DNA of 64,000 bases from Rhodomicrobium vannielii ATCC 17100 (GCF_000166055.1 NC_014664.1:3007501-3071500); one strand, 5' to 3'; positions 8,761 to 17,920 are shown, counted from the stretch's first letter. Notes: a model not told the origin generated them from the sequence alone. Made by a program: numbers and translations.

Positions 8761-10317
8761 ATGTCGATGCGTCGCCCTTTTTTGCTCATCCTGGATGTCG
8801 TGTTTCTATGCGCCGCGACTATTTTTGCTTTCATTCTCAGGGAGAACTTCGAAATAAGCGTGGCACGTCTTCTTGGGTTCGCCCCCTATCTCCTTGCCAC
8901 GGCAGTCGCATCCCTGATAATCTTTTCCATAGCTGGCGTAAACCGAACCATTTGGAGGTTCTGCAGTGTGCCGGACTACTTGCGCGTGATGACCGCGGTC
9001 GGGGCGGTTGTCGTCGGCGCCGTCGCCTTGACCTTCTCATGGAATCGTCTTGAAGGAACTCCGCGCTCTCTACCTTTCATTCAGCTGATTTTCGGTATTG
9101 CTTTGCTCGTTGGCGCACGCGCTATTCATAAACTACGCCACGATGCCCGGCAGCATCGGAAGGCCTTCGGCGCTTTTCTTCGGCCCGCTTCACCGTTACA
9201 GCAGGTTACAGTGCTGGTTGTGGGCATTTCCAAACTGACGGAGCTATATTTCCAGGCGGCTGCAGAACTTGCTCCAGGGAGAATAAGGGTAGCCGGTCTC
9301 ATTGGAAGTAACGATCGGCATGTCGGACGACTGGTCGCTTCTCATCCTGTGCTTGGCGACACGGATGAGCTCGAGAGCATATTGGACGATCTCGAAGTCC
9401 ATGGGGTTACCATTGATCGCATCGTTGTCGTATTGCCATTTCACTCTCTTGGCGATTCGGAACGCGAAACATTGCTTCGAATAGAGCGATCGCGAAGCAT
9501 AATGTTGCAATTTCTTGGCCAGGATCTTGGCTTCAATTTTGGAAAGCCCGTCCTGATTTCGAAGATCGGTGGAGCGGCTTGGTCGCAGCGAACCTCGAAT
9601 TTGGGGCTTCAAAATGTCAGCTTTCACATACCGCCAGAGACGCTTGAGAAAATCGCCCGACGCCGATATTGGAAAACCAAGCGTTTCTTCGATTTTTTCA
9701 TCGCGCTTTCCGCAATCATAGTTCTTTCTCCCTTGCTGCTTGTTTCGGCGGCATGCGTTGCGGCGAGTGTGGGATTCCCGGTACTTTTTTGGCAGCAGCG
9801 TCCCGGACTTGGAGGCAGGCCACTGAGATTATATAAATTCAGGACTATGAAAGCCGCCTACTCCCCGGATGGCAAGAGATTATCCGATGCCGAACGGGTC
9901 TCGCCGCTCGGAAGCTTGATGCGCCGCCTGCGGTTCGACGAGTTCCCACAGTTGTTCAGCGTAATTCGGGGGGATATGGCCGTCGTCGGGCCCAGGCCGC
10001 TACTACACTGGGAACAGACGGAAGCACAAAGCGCGAGGCTACTGGTGCGGCCTGGCCTCACGGGATGGGCTCAGGTTGTCGGGGGACGTCATATATCGTC
10101 CGACGACAAAGCAGCGTTGGACGTCTGGTATGTGCAACATGCGAGCTTGCTTCTTGATATCGAGATCGCGCTGCGGACCATTCTTGTGGTGGTGTTGGGC
10201 GAAAGGATTTCTACTGGCGACATCGAAAAGGCCTGGAGCGATCTTGGCGAGAGCGGAATCGTCCGTAGACCGGCCGGAACAAAATTCCCGGTGGTGCTTG
10301 GTGGGGTCAGAGTTTAG
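8761..10317 (+). CDS. Polyprenyl-phosphate sugar-1-phosphate transferase (exopolysaccharide initiation)
   Basis: A 518-residue enzyme of the WcaJ/WbaP/ExoY-like group, which loads the first sugar phosphate onto undecaprenyl phosphate. The frame is open upstream, but ATG 8761 follows GGAG and begins four N-terminal transmembrane helices. A CoA-binding/Rossmann-like region (about 150-300; VAGLIGSNDRHVGR...PVLGDTDEL) precedes the catalytic domain: KRFFDFFIALSAIIVLSPLLL membrane anchor, VLFWQQRPGLGGRPLRLYKFRTM, LRRLRFDEFPQLF-type motif and VGPRPL. It probably initiates synthesis of the polymer whose length is set by the Wzz-kinase gene. Confidence 0.92.
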   Translation: MSMRRPFLLILDVVFLCAATIFAFILRENFEISVARLLGFAPYLLATAVASLIIFSIAGVNRTIWRFCSVPDYLRVMTAVGAVVVGAVALTFSWNRLEGTPRSLPFIQLIFGIALLVGARAIHKLRHDARQHRKAFGAFLRPASPLQQVTVLVVGISKLTELYFQAAAELAPGRIRVAGLIGSNDRHVGRLVASHPVLGDTDELESILDDLEVHGVTIDRIVVVLPFHSLGDSERETLLRIERSRSIMLQFLGQDLGFNFGKPVLISKIGGAAWSQRTSNLGLQNVSFHIPPETLEKIARRRYWKTKRFFDFFIALSAIIVLSPLLLVSAACVAASVGFPVLFWQQRPGLGGRPLRLYKFRTMKAAYSPDGKRLSDAERVSPLGSLMRRLRFDEFPQLFSVIRGDMAVVGPRPLLHWEQTEAQSARLLVRPGLTGWAQVVGGRHISSDDKAALDVWYVQHASLLLDIEIALRTILVVVLGERISTGDIEKAWSDLGESGIVRRPAGTKFPVVLGGVRV

Positions 10318-10406
10318 GCTGGCTAGCCCCTTGCGCTGATATCTGCCTTGCAGATATGACGTTGCGAAGCTGCACCGCAGAGAAAGCACGTGGAGAGGTC
10401 TCGTTT

Positions 10407-11174
10407 ATGCTACATCGCCGATCGGTCCTCAGCATCGGTGTGGCCCTAGGTGCTGCGCCTCTTTTATCCAGTGCTGTCGAGGCGCAGTCGGCCGACCGAA
10501 GTCGAGATGTTATCCTGGCCGTGGCTGATGCGAAGGCTGCAGCCGAAAATATCTTGTCGCTCGCGTTGTACGCCAAGTTCTCGCCTGAGAACGTTTCGGC
10601 GCTGGAGGGATTGAACGAGCGGATTTTTGCCTCCTTAGCCCCCCTTGGAGGCGTCCCAGCGGCCGAGGCAGAGGTTTATGTCGAGCCGGGTCAGGCGATA
10701 CTTACTGCCCAGATCAACGAGCGGGGGATGCCTCTCGTGCCAAGCTCGGCAAGTGCCGTCGTCTCCGTCGTCAAGTCCGAGACCCCCGGCGAAGATCTTA
10801 ACGCGGCGGTGGCAGCCGTGATCAAATCCGCATTCGGGCTCCGGGACATTGATGCCGCCGGCCTCTCCCGTCTGGCTGAGCAGTTTTCGCTTAAGGATAC
10901 TCTCGTGCAATTGGCGGCTCTGATCCGTTCGGGCGAGTGGGCCTTCGCGGCCCAGATCCTGAGAACACTCCTCACCCAACTTGCTGCGATCTGGCAGGCA
11001 GTGCCAGCCATTCAGGAGGCCATAGGCGCAGAGGCAACCAAGGGCATCCTGAACGCGGTGACCACGAGATTTATACCGTTCGTCGGGTGGCCTGTGCTTG
11101 TTACGACGATCCTCTTCGCTGTTGCGCAAAACCGGGAGAGGCTCATCGCCGCCCTCGACAAAGCGGGCCTTTGA
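10407..11174 (+). CDS. Secreted protein of unknown function
   Basis: A 255-residue protein. The frame is open from 10356, but ATG 10407 follows a strong GGAGAGG site and starts a clear export signal (MLHRRSVLSIGVALGAAPLL..., Arg-Arg then hydrophobic core, cleavage near VEA-QS). The mature part is largely helical and Ala/Leu rich, with a hydrophobic C-terminal segment (FIPFVGWPVLVTTILFAVAQ) that may be membrane-associated. I recognise no domain. It follows the sugar transferase by about 90 bases in the same direction and may be the last gene of the cluster. Confidence 0.7.
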   Translation: MLHRRSVLSIGVALGAAPLLSSAVEAQSADRSRDVILAVADAKAAAENILSLALYAKFSPENVSALEGLNERIFASLAPLGGVPAAEAEVYVEPGQAILTAQINERGMPLVPSSASAVVSVVKSETPGEDLNAAVAAVIKSAFGLRDIDAAGLSRLAEQFSLKDTLVQLAALIRSGEWAFAAQILRTLLTQLAAIWQAVPAIQEAIGAEATKGILNAVTTRFIPFVGWPVLVTTILFAVAQNRERLIAALDKAGL

Positions 11175-11557
11175 GACAAGAGCGCTAAGCTCGATCAAGG
11201 CTCAGCTTAACGTCGCGCCAATCGACAGATCGATCAAGCTGCCAGTTTGCCTTTTTCGGCGCTTGATGCGAGCCGCACCCATACAGTCGACGTGGCCGCG
11301 TCGAATGGTACGCAAGGCCTTCGCACAAGCCGTAGATGGATCACCCGCTACTCAATGCTGAGCGAGACTCTCAGGACAGAGGGCTTGCCGACTCGCAATT
11401 TGCAGACGCTTGATGAAAAGCGTCTATGGACCGTCGCGGTCTATCTGCATGTTACGACGGAAATCTGCGAAGCATGCATTGCGTCCATCCGTTTCCGATG
11501 ATAGAAACGGCAAACTCGGGAACCGGCGGTTCCACCGTCCGGGTTTTTGACGTGCGT
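11175..11557. other. Gene-free stretch before the tRNA
   Basis: This 383-base stretch between the secreted protein and the tRNA contains only short overlapping frames without a convincing ribosome binding site or family resemblance. I see no gene. The last part should hold the tRNA promoter. Confidence 0.5.
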
Positions 11558-11649
11558 GGAGACGTGGCCGAGAGGCTGAAGGCACTCGTTTGCTAAATGA
11601 GCAGACCCCTAAAAGGGTCTCGAGGGTTCGAATCCCTCCGTCTCCGCCA
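11558..11649 (+). tRNA. tRNA-Ser(GCT)
   Basis: The acceptor stem GGAGACG pairs with CGTCTCC, followed by discriminator G and an encoded CCA. The anticodon loop TTTGCTAAA sits in a CTCGT/ATGAG-type stem and gives anticodon GCT (serine, AGC/AGU). A long variable arm (ACCCCTAAAAGGGTC) as in class II serine tRNAs and a T-loop GGTTCGAATCC are visible. The 3' end is the attachment site of the satellite that follows. Confidence 0.97.
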
Positions 11650-11651
11650 AC
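11635..11651 (+). repeat. attL of the satellite element (17-bp repeat in the tRNA 3' end)
   Basis: CCTCCGTCTCCGCCAAC covers the T-stem side, acceptor strand, CCA and two further bases of tRNA-Ser. The identical 17-mer recurs at 23840-23856. The integrase gene starts 125 bases further in and is oriented towards the site, the usual arrangement for tRNA-targeting integrases. The tRNA stays intact. Confidence 0.9.
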
Positions 11652-11717
11652 GTGTCCAAAAAACTCAATGAAATCAAGGCTTTAGGCCCACCAATTTGAA
11701 ACCAGCGCGACACGGTT

Positions 11718-12776
11718 TCACACCTTTCGTTCGTCAGACGTTCCTCGAAGCGTTGCGAACGCCGCCTCCGCCAGCCGCAGCTGGCTCGCTTCTTTCGTGT
11801 AGCGCTCGATTTCCCTAAGCGTCGCGTGGCCGGTAATCGCCGCGATTTGATGGACCGTGCAACCGGCTTCCGCCAATCGCCGCGCCGCCGCTTTCCGCAA
11901 ACCGTGGGCTGAACAGTGGGTAAGCCCGGCCGCGACGCACGCCTTCTTTATAAAAAGGCCGAAGCCCTTTTCCGTGAACGCCCGCCCATATTGCGTGACA
12001 AGCGCCGTCTCGGCGCCGATGACGGGCGCCGCTGCGAGCGCCGCCTGAAGCTCCGGTAGCAGTGGAATGCGCAAAGGCGCGTGCGTCTTCTGTTGGGAAA
12101 GAGCCACGCAACCGCCCGCGATTTGCGCCGTCCGCATCTGGCGAACATCGCTTGACCGCTGCGCCGTGCAAAGCAGCAACTCGAAGGCCAGCCGCTGGCG
12201 CGTCTCGATGGCCCAATGCGCCCGAAAGGCCGCCACCTCGTCTTCGGTCCAAGTGTGGAAGCCTATGGCGCGGTGCTTGAGCTTCTTTACCGTGCGGGCC
12301 GGATTTGTCTCAATCAGGCCAGCATCGAGCGCGACGTCGAGCAATATCCCAAGCACCGACAGCAGCCGGTTGGCGGCACAAGCGCCACCTTCGAGGGCCT
12401 TCTTTTCGATGAGCTTCTTGATGTGCTCGCGCTTAAGCCCCGCAATGGGCATGCCCCCGTGGGCCTCGCGAAGCGCCTCGATCACTCCGCCGTAAGTCCG
12501 CTTCGTGGAAGACGCGAGGCCGCGCCACGCCGCCGAAGAGTAATAAGCAACGATCACCGCGCCCAACGAGCGGGGAACGGTTCGGCTCGCGCCGATCTCG
12601 GCGGGCTTCGCCTTCGTCGCCTTCTCGTAAACCGCCATAAATTCGGGCGTCCATGGCAGGCCCGGCACGCGAACGCGCGGATAGCCCGGCCGCTCGAAAT
12701 ACCAACAGCCGAAGTTGCGGCCGTTCGTTTTCCAGTGGCAATATGGTGGCGCTTTAGATTTCAAAGGATTGCGCAT
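11718..12776 (-). CDS. Tyrosine site-specific integrase of the satellite
   Basis: A 352-residue tyrosine recombinase that integrates and excises the element at tRNA-Ser. The core-binding domain spans about 70-170 and the catalytic domain about 180-340. Catalytic residues seen are Arg in CTAQRSSDVR, Lys in QQKTHAPLRIPL, His/Arg in HGLRKAAARR, His in GHATLREIERY and the nucleophile Tyr in ERYTKEA. It is the last gene of the minus-strand run and lies next to attL. It is unrelated in detail to the second integrase at 23958, which belongs to the neighbouring ICE. Confidence 0.95.
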   Translation of the reverse strand: MRNPLKSKAPPYCHWKTNGRNFGCWYFERPGYPRVRVPGLPWTPEFMAVYEKATKAKPAEIGASRTVPRSLGAVIVAYYSSAAWRGLASSTKRTYGGVIEALREAHGGMPIAGLKREHIKKLIEKKALEGGACAANRLLSVLGILLDVALDAGLIETNPARTVKKLKHRAIGFHTWTEDEVAAFRAHWAIETRQRLAFELLLCTAQRSSDVRQMRTAQIAGGCVALSQQKTHAPLRIPLLPELQAALAAAPVIGAETALVTQYGRAFTEKGFGLFIKKACVAAGLTHCSAHGLRKAAARRLAEAGCTVHQIAAITGHATLREIERYTKEASQLRLAEAAFATLRGTSDERKV

Positions 12777-12796
12777 GAAACCGTACTCCTACGTTT

Positions 12797-13150
12797 TTAC
12801 GCTGGCACCGGCAGCGGTGCCGCTTCGGAAGTGGGAAGTTTCACCGCCGCTACAACCGCCTTCTCCCCATCGGGCGGCAACACAACCTCGATGCGATAGG
12901 CTTCGCCGGGCGTGACCGACACTATGGCGCCCTTGCGCGGCCGAAAATCCATGAAGACCAGCTTGATAGTGCTATCGGCCATGCCGGCATACTCGCCGTC
13001 GACGCGGCCGCGCCAGCCATCGCTGCGCAGCACGCGGATCGCGACGGGCGTGACGGCGCCCGCGTATAGGTAGAGCGCGGGGACCATCAACGCTGCGTGC
13101 AAATCGCGACGCGCTTGCGCCACGGCACCCTTTAGAGGATCGAGTCCCAT
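12797..13150 (-). CDS. Possible head-tail joining protein (lambda gpFII-like)
   Basis: A protein of about 117 residues starting at the Met of MGLDPLKGAVAQARRDLH, which overlaps the stop of the AlpA-like gene. After a short helical N-terminus it is beta-rich (ALYLYAGAVTPVAIRVLR...GEAYRIEVVLPPDGEKAVVAAVKL), matching in size and pattern the small head-tail connector that caps the lambda-type portal. A GxAYRIxVVLPPDG segment is a common feature of such proteins in alphaproteobacterial prophages. The match is by pattern only. If right, the element makes heads ready for tail attachment. Confidence 0.5.
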   Translation of the reverse strand: MGLDPLKGAVAQARRDLHAALMVPALYLYAGAVTPVAIRVLRSDGWRGRVDGEYAGMADSTIKLVFMDFRPRKGAIVSVTPGEAYRIEVVLPPDGEKAVVAAVKLPTSEAAPLPVPA

Positions 13151-13383
13151 GGGTTTACTCCTTTGCTTACGCTTGATCCGCCAAGCCGCGCCCAATCTTC
13201 ACGCAACTTGGCCAGATCGAAACGTGGGCAGCGGGGCGCGAGCCGCAAGGGTGGCGTGATCCGGCCTTCACCGACGAGTCGCGCGAGCGTGGGCAAGCTG
13301 ACGCCGATAAGCCGCGCGGCCTCACGGGGCGACACGCCCAGTGGCTCAATCTCGGGAACGATTATCGGAGCTGCGCGGCGCAT
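13132..13383 (-). CDS. AlpA/MerR-type helix-turn-helix DNA-binding protein
   Basis: 83 residues. LGVSPREAARLIGVSLPTLARLVGEG is a typical winged-helix segment of AlpA-like excisionases and activators, followed by RFDLAKLREDWARLGG, the usual recognition-wing end. It sits in the integrase operon, overlapping both neighbours by about 20 bases. In satellites such as P4 and PICIs a protein of this type controls excision. An excisionase role here is an inference. Confidence 0.75.
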   Translation of the reverse strand: MRRAAPIIVPEIEPLGVSPREAARLIGVSLPTLARLVGEGRITPPLRLAPRCPRFDLAKLREDWARLGGSSVSKGVNPWDSIL

Positions 13384-13736
13384 TGGCGTTCCCCTTCAAG
13401 CAATTCGTTCACGTCGTCTTCGAGTTGCTGGCATTCGACTGCGAGCGCGATACCGGCCGCCTCGATAACCGTTTCGAGGCAAGGGCAATCTGCGGGCATG
13501 AAATACAGTGCGACTGTCGCTTTCGCCTGGTGCAGAGCGGCGGCTTGCTTTCGTGCTTCTTCCAGCCGGTCGGTCAGCATGTGCTTCATCGCGCTCTCTT
13601 CCGCGAGTGCGAGCAAGTCTCCCACCGCGTCGATTTGGCGGAAAAGCCGCTCCGTCGCGTGTAGCGACCTGTGCAGCTCTTCCGTTTCCTCGATTTCGCA
13701 CGCGGTGCGCTCCGCGAGCCTACCCAAGCTTGACAT
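13362..13736 (-). CDS. Small helical protein in the head-gene operon
   Basis: A 124-residue, mostly helical protein rich in Glu, Ala and Leu (ETEELHRSLHATERLFRQIDAVGDLLALAEESAMK) with coiled-coil potential and three Cys residues. I recognise no family. It overlaps the DUF2190 gene by 17 bases and the AlpA-like gene by 22, so translational coupling is likely. Confidence 0.6.
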   Translation of the reverse strand: MSSLGRLAERTACEIEETEELHRSLHATERLFRQIDAVGDLLALAEESAMKHMLTDRLEEARKQAAALHQAKATVALYFMPADCPCLETVIEAAGIALAVECQQLEDDVNELLEGERQCAAQLR

Positions 13737-14040
13737 TGACCGTCCCGCTGGGATTGGGCGCGGCCGTCACCGCTACGCCGATTTTCGTGTTGCCGGTCGC
13801 GGTGCTCGTGACGAGCTTCGTGGCGCTGGCGTAATAGGCAGAATCGCCGACGGCGAATGCATCGGTCGCGACCTTGGGCAGTTCGAACACGCCTTCGGTC
13901 ACAAGGTCGAAATCCACGCCCGACGCCGCGTCAGCCGCCGCAATGCCGTGAAGCGAGCCGATCACGATGACTTCGCCCGATGTCACATCGGCGGGAGCGG
14001 GAAGAGTCAGGTTCACACCCGGTTGAATGTAGTTGCGCAT
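13720..14040 (-). CDS. DUF2190-family capsid decoration protein
   Basis: A 106-residue beta-rich protein. The start MRNYIQPGVNLTLPAPADVTSGEVIVIGSLHGIA is described by its key pattern: hydrophobic strand, then GD/GE, then I-x-G-x-x-x-G-I-A, as in DUF2190 proteins encoded beside phage capsid genes. The second half has VGDSAYYASATKLVTSTATGNTKIGVAV, also family-like. It is thought to decorate or stabilise the shell. The start shares one base with the stop of the preceding small gene. Confidence 0.8.
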   Translation of the reverse strand: MRNYIQPGVNLTLPAPADVTSGEVIVIGSLHGIAAADAASGVDFDLVTEGVFELPKVATDAFAVGDSAYYASATKLVTSTATGNTKIGVAVTAAPNPSGTVNVKLG

Positions 14041-14261
14041 TAGTAGAGTCCTTTTGAAGTCCTGAAATGGATGGTGGACGGCTGCCTTCTCTGGGCAGCC
14101 GCGATCTCGGAATCGGCGGCCGCGATGGCCGCCTTCATTTCGTTGTCGGAGCGGTATTCGATTTCCACGCCGTCCGCGTCCCGAACCCGTCTGACGCCTG
14201 TCATCCGGGCCTCAAAGAGCGCGTCACGCCAGTCGATCAACTGGGCGAGGGAAGCGGCCAT
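14040..14261 (-). CDS. gpW-like head-tail joining protein
   Basis: 73 residues from the ATG at 14261, three bases after the capsid gene stop. The frame is open further upstream, but that part lies inside the capsid gene. Size and pattern (LAQLIDWRDALFEARMTGVRRVRDADGVEIEYRSDNEMKAAIAA, given as helix, RRVRD-D-xxxEYRS hairpin, helix) match lambda gpW, which sits under the portal and is needed for tail attachment. In lambda the W gene lies between terminase and portal. Here it follows the capsid gene. Confidence 0.7.
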   Translation of the reverse strand: MAASLAQLIDWRDALFEARMTGVRRVRDADGVEIEYRSDNEMKAAIAAADSEIAAAQRRQPSTIHFRTSKGLY

Positions 14262-14263
14262 GG

Positions 14264-16066
14264 TTACACCCCCGGATTTCTGGCAGCCCCGCGGTGATCT
14301 ATAGCGCCCGCGCCGAAATCGAGGTACACGCGATATTCGCGGCTGAGCACGTCCCAGCCCTCGCGCTCCGAAATCTGCGGGCCGGGAGCGCTCGAAAGGT
14401 ACGAAAATTCGAGCACAGGCACGCTTGCCGGATCGGCGAAGAGGTACCACGCTTTGCCGGAAATACGCGGCTCGACCAGAAGCGTGAGCTTGCCCGCAAA
14501 CGGGTTCACATCGCCCGTGGTCGTCGCGGTGATCGAGGTGAGCAGCTTTTCGGCGGCCGTCTCGATTTCAGGGCCGACAAGCAGATATTTCGGCACAACC
14601 GAAATGACCGTTTTCTTGTCGAGACCTTTCCGTGTACGGAGCGCCAGGCGTGCCGCCGACAGCGATGTTTCCGACAGCGCGGCGGCCGTCAGGAGATTGC
14701 CGTGGTCCGCATGGAACAGCCGCTTGTTGTCCTCTCCCATTACCGGGCCAGCGCCTGAAGACTGCGAAAGCAGGCTCCAGAGAAGTTCCGCTTCCTTCTG
14801 TGCAGCGGCTTGCCCGGCGGCCTGGGCGACGTCATTGAATGCGCCCAAATCGTCGTTGATGAGGGCCTTACGGCTCAAGCTGAACTTAGCGCCGAAACTG
14901 TCAATCGCGTAGCTTTCCTCAGATTCCCCGCGCGTCACGGATTTGATTTCGCCCGCCTCACTAAGCGGTTGCAACGAGCCGATCTCGCCCAGGCGCAGCG
15001 TGCTGCCGGAGCGGAAGTCCGAACGAGTGCTCTGCCTCGCCAGCGCCTTCAGCGGGCTTTGAGCCGCCTGATAGCTTGCGAGCAGTGACCGGCGGCCAAC
15101 GCCAGTCAAGAGCTGGGGAAAGTCGCTCGTGGTGTGCATGGCGGCGCGGAACAGCTCGTCGGTATTGAGGCCGCGCGTCGAGTGGCCCGCCGCTTCAAGC
15201 GTTTCACGCGCAAAGTCGCGCAAGCTATGGCCCAGATAAGGCTTTGCCGCTTCAGAAGGCGTGCCGCCCGCAGTGCGGACGAACAGCGCCTCTTCCTGGG
15301 CAGCGCGTCGAACGTCCGGGCTATCAGCGGCCGGACTGTGAACGCGGATGATGGGCGTTTTCTTGCTGCGCTTTACGAGCTTGTCGAACAGATCGGCGCG
15401 AACCTGTTCCTCGGTCAGCTCCGAGTCGATGAACTGGTCGGCGAGTTCAGGCGTTTCGCCCGCTGCGCGAACCAGCTCACGGACGCGGGCGCGGTGTTCG
15501 GCCTGCGTCGGCTGGTTATCTTCGTTTTCGTTGCCCTGGGGCATGGTTCTACCTCTGACAGTTGCTCCCGCATCTGCGGGCGTTGCGACAAAAGACGCTT
15601 CACGAATGGCGGGGGTGATGGTGCGGACTCTCTGGCCGTTCTCGGTCGTCTCGCGAACCGCTGCGGCGCTGTAACCGATGCTCAGTCCACGGAGCGTTCC
15701 TTCAGCAACTTTTGTGCGGATGCTCGAAACATCGTCGGCAGCGCTCAGCTGGATAACAGCGACCAGGCCAGCGGACTCGCGCCGCGCCTCTCGGATCACA
15801 CCCACGACATGCTCCGAGCCGCTCGAACGGTGCGCGTCCAGAATGGGCAAGCCCACGAGCTTCGCCGGATCGACGCCCGACAAATCGAGCCGCTCAATAT
15901 ATGGGCCGCGTGAATCGCTCCGCTTAACCGGCGCGCCCGTAGAGATGACGGCTTCGATGGTGCGCGTCGCCTCATCCCAGGTGAGGGGCGAGACAGGCGC
16001 GCGGCGCTCGAAAACCTCATCCGGCGATGACCGATAAACAGGCCGCCTATATTGCTTTTTGGGCAT
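14264..16066 (-). CDS. Prohead protease-major capsid protein fusion
   Basis: A 600-residue polyprotein. Residues 1-170 are an HK97-type prohead protease: LPILDAHRSSGSEHVVG holds the catalytic His and GTLRGLSIGYSAA the catalytic Ser, followed by EASFVATPADAGA at the domain end. A Gln/Glu-rich scaffold-like linker follows (about 175-260). The C-terminal 300 residues are the major capsid protein (SLSRKALINDDLGAF, VPKYLLVGPEIE, GREWDVLSREYRVY-like end). The protease would process the scaffold and then the shell assembles. It overlaps the portal gene by 20 bases. Such fusions are known in lambdoid-type prophages of proteobacteria. Confidence 0.9.
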   Translation of the reverse strand: MPKKQYRRPVYRSSPDEVFERRAPVSPLTWDEATRTIEAVISTGAPVKRSDSRGPYIERLDLSGVDPAKLVGLPILDAHRSSGSEHVVGVIREARRESAGLVAVIQLSAADDVSSIRTKVAEGTLRGLSIGYSAAAVRETTENGQRVRTITPAIREASFVATPADAGATVRGRTMPQGNENEDNQPTQAEHRARVRELVRAAGETPELADQFIDSELTEEQVRADLFDKLVKRSKKTPIIRVHSPAADSPDVRRAAQEEALFVRTAGGTPSEAAKPYLGHSLRDFARETLEAAGHSTRGLNTDELFRAAMHTTSDFPQLLTGVGRRSLLASYQAAQSPLKALARQSTRSDFRSGSTLRLGEIGSLQPLSEAGEIKSVTRGESEESYAIDSFGAKFSLSRKALINDDLGAFNDVAQAAGQAAAQKEAELLWSLLSQSSGAGPVMGEDNKRLFHADHGNLLTAAALSETSLSAARLALRTRKGLDKKTVISVVPKYLLVGPEIETAAEKLLTSITATTTGDVNPFAGKLTLLVEPRISGKAWYLFADPASVPVLEFSYLSSAPGPQISEREGWDVLSREYRVYLDFGAGAIDHRGAARNPGV

Positions 16067-17387
16067 CGGTGCTTCCTTCAGAAAAAGTTAACCCTAGTGA
16101 TGCCTCACGCTCGCGGTCGGACGCGATTTCGCTATCGAGGTCCGCTACCGACCAACCGCGCGACGCGACCAGTTTGCGACGGCTAGTCAAGCCCATTTCA
16201 AGCTCAAGCTTGTCCGCCTGCGCCGCCTTGGCAGGATCGACTTGCATCAACGCTGGTGGGAGCCATTCGCAGTGAGGCACGCTCTTGAGTTCGCCCGATA
16301 GCAGCGCGAAATTCATCACGGCGCGCCATATCGGATTGAGCAGCTGTGGGACAAGCACGCCGTACTGCACTTGCTCGCAGCGTTGGCGGAAAGGTAAAAG
16401 CCCAGCGCGAAGGCTTGAGTAATTCGCGTTGCTCAGGTCGCCGCTAAGCATATGGTCGGGTAAGCCGAGACCGGCGGCCAGTTGCCGGAGCTGGAAGTTC
16501 AGAAACGCCGCTGTTTCGCTTGCCTGCTCCGGGCTCGAAAACTTGATATCGAAGCCTTGGGGAAGCCGACGAATGGTGCCGGGTTCGAGGCTTATATCCG
16601 AAAGATTGCCTTCGAATGGCTCGCCCGCGCCGTTCAAATCCGTGAGAAAACCCGCATGCATCGCGGCGATCTTTATGCCCACGCTTAGCGCGTCGACGAT
16701 GCCGTCAAACTCATTTGCGCTTATGGTAATTGGTGAGAGCCACGACATGCCGCGGACCTGCCCGGCGCCCAAGGGCTTGAAGATATGCAGTATTTCCGAG
16801 GCCGGGATACGCACGGGCGGGGCGTAAGACTCGAAAGCCGCTGTTGGCTTCGACGGACGAATCCAATATGCGACGCGCTGGCCGTCCGAGTTGAACTCGA
16901 CTCCCGACACACAGTAACCGCCGTTGGGCGATTCAACTGTTTTCGATTCGTCGACCAGTTCGGCCGGAATGGCCCGAAGGCGCACTCCGGCCTCGGTGAC
17001 GAGCACTTGCAGGAAGGCTTCGCCATCGACCACTAGGCTTCGAGCAAGCTCGCTTTGACTGCCAAAAAAATCCGTGCGGCCGTCGAAATCGGCTTCGTCC
17101 GCCCACTGATTGAACAGCGCGACCGCTTCAGCAGCCCCAGCTGGGACAATGCCACAGCCGACGAGCGAGCCCACCCAGTTGTCTACGCCCTGGCGAATCC
17201 ATGGGTTGTTCGCGTAAAGATAACGCGCCCTTGAACGGACCTGATAAGCCGCGCCGCTCACCTCGGTTTGCGTGCGGCCGAATGAACCGAAGCCATGGGC
17301 GCGCCGTCCGCCTCCCGCTGCGTCGAAGCGTCTCACTTGAAATTTTGAGGTTGCGAACCAATCGCGGATGCGCGTCAGCGTTCCCAT
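16047..17387 (-). CDS. Phage portal protein, lambda gpB family
   Basis: 446 residues from ATG 17387 (two bases after the preceding stop); the frame is open 54 bases further upstream. The family pattern is clear: SRARYLYANNPWIRQGVDNWVGSLVGCGI near the N-terminus, EAFLQVLVTEAGVRLRAIPAELVD, GVEFNSDGQRVAYWIR, IPASEILHIFKPLGAGQVRGMSWLSPI and LSNANYSSLRAGLLPFRQRCEQVQ. Such proteins form the dodecameric portal through which DNA enters the capsid. It works with the terminase pair encoded upstream. Confidence 0.93.
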   Translation of the reverse strand: MGTLTRIRDWFATSKFQVRRFDAAGGGRRAHGFGSFGRTQTEVSGAAYQVRSRARYLYANNPWIRQGVDNWVGSLVGCGIVPAGAAEAVALFNQWADEADFDGRTDFFGSQSELARSLVVDGEAFLQVLVTEAGVRLRAIPAELVDESKTVESPNGGYCVSGVEFNSDGQRVAYWIRPSKPTAAFESYAPPVRIPASEILHIFKPLGAGQVRGMSWLSPITISANEFDGIVDALSVGIKIAAMHAGFLTDLNGAGEPFEGNLSDISLEPGTIRRLPQGFDIKFSSPEQASETAAFLNFQLRQLAAGLGLPDHMLSGDLSNANYSSLRAGLLPFRQRCEQVQYGVLVPQLLNPIWRAVMNFALLSGELKSVPHCEWLPPALMQVDPAKAAQADKLELEMGLTSRRKLVASRGWSVADLDSEIASDREREASLGLTFSEGSTDAQKAI

Positions 17388-17389
17388 GG

Positions 17390-17920
17390 CTATTTCACCA
17401 GAAGGCTGAGCACGGGCGAGGCGAGCGCGCTCACCGGCCACAGCAGCGTTTGCGTCACGCCAGGGCGCATATTGGCGGCGGGCAACTCAACGCCGCCAAT
17501 GCGGACATCCACGCCGCCGAGGCCGATATCGGCGCGAACGAAAAGCGGAACGCCCGCGCGGATGAACGTCATGTGCTGCTCGAACATGCGCGACGAGCGG
17601 AGCTGTATGTCCATCACCTCCAGCACAGTCCACGACGTGCCGTTCAGGCTAGCGATCAGGGCGAGCGCAGCGAACGCCGCGTCGGCCTCAGTGTAAGTCG
17701 TGGTCACGCCGCGCCGCGTCTCGTGGTCGAGATGCAGGCCCGTGATGCGGTGAAACGAATCGACTGCCTCATCATCACCGTTGAATGAGCCATCCGTGCT
17801 TCGGATGATTCGCTTTTTCTGAAGAATACGGGCGCGTTCATACACGGCTTCCTGCGTGTAGGTTGCGATATTCTGGGTTGCCCATACAGCGTGGGCGATA
17901 TTTCGCAGAGTAATCGGCAT
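17390..17920 (-). CDS. Unknown protein between terminase and portal genes
   Basis: A 176-residue protein with a strong ribosome binding site (GGGGGAG) before ATG 17920. It has a helical N-terminus (HAVWATQNIATYTQEAVYERARILQKKRI) and a beta-rich C-terminal half (VRADIGLGGVDVRIGGVELPAANMRPG) ending in a hydrophobic run. I recognise no family. Its place in the morphogenesis operon suggests a structural or assembly role, but nothing in the sequence proves this. Confidence 0.65.
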   Translation of the reverse strand: MPITLRNIAHAVWATQNIATYTQEAVYERARILQKKRIIRSTDGSFNGDDEAVDSFHRITGLHLDHETRRGVTTTYTEADAAFAALALIASLNGTSWTVLEVMDIQLRSSRMFEQHMTFIRAGVPLFVRADIGLGGVDVRIGGVELPAANMRPGVTQTLLWPVSALASPVLSLLVK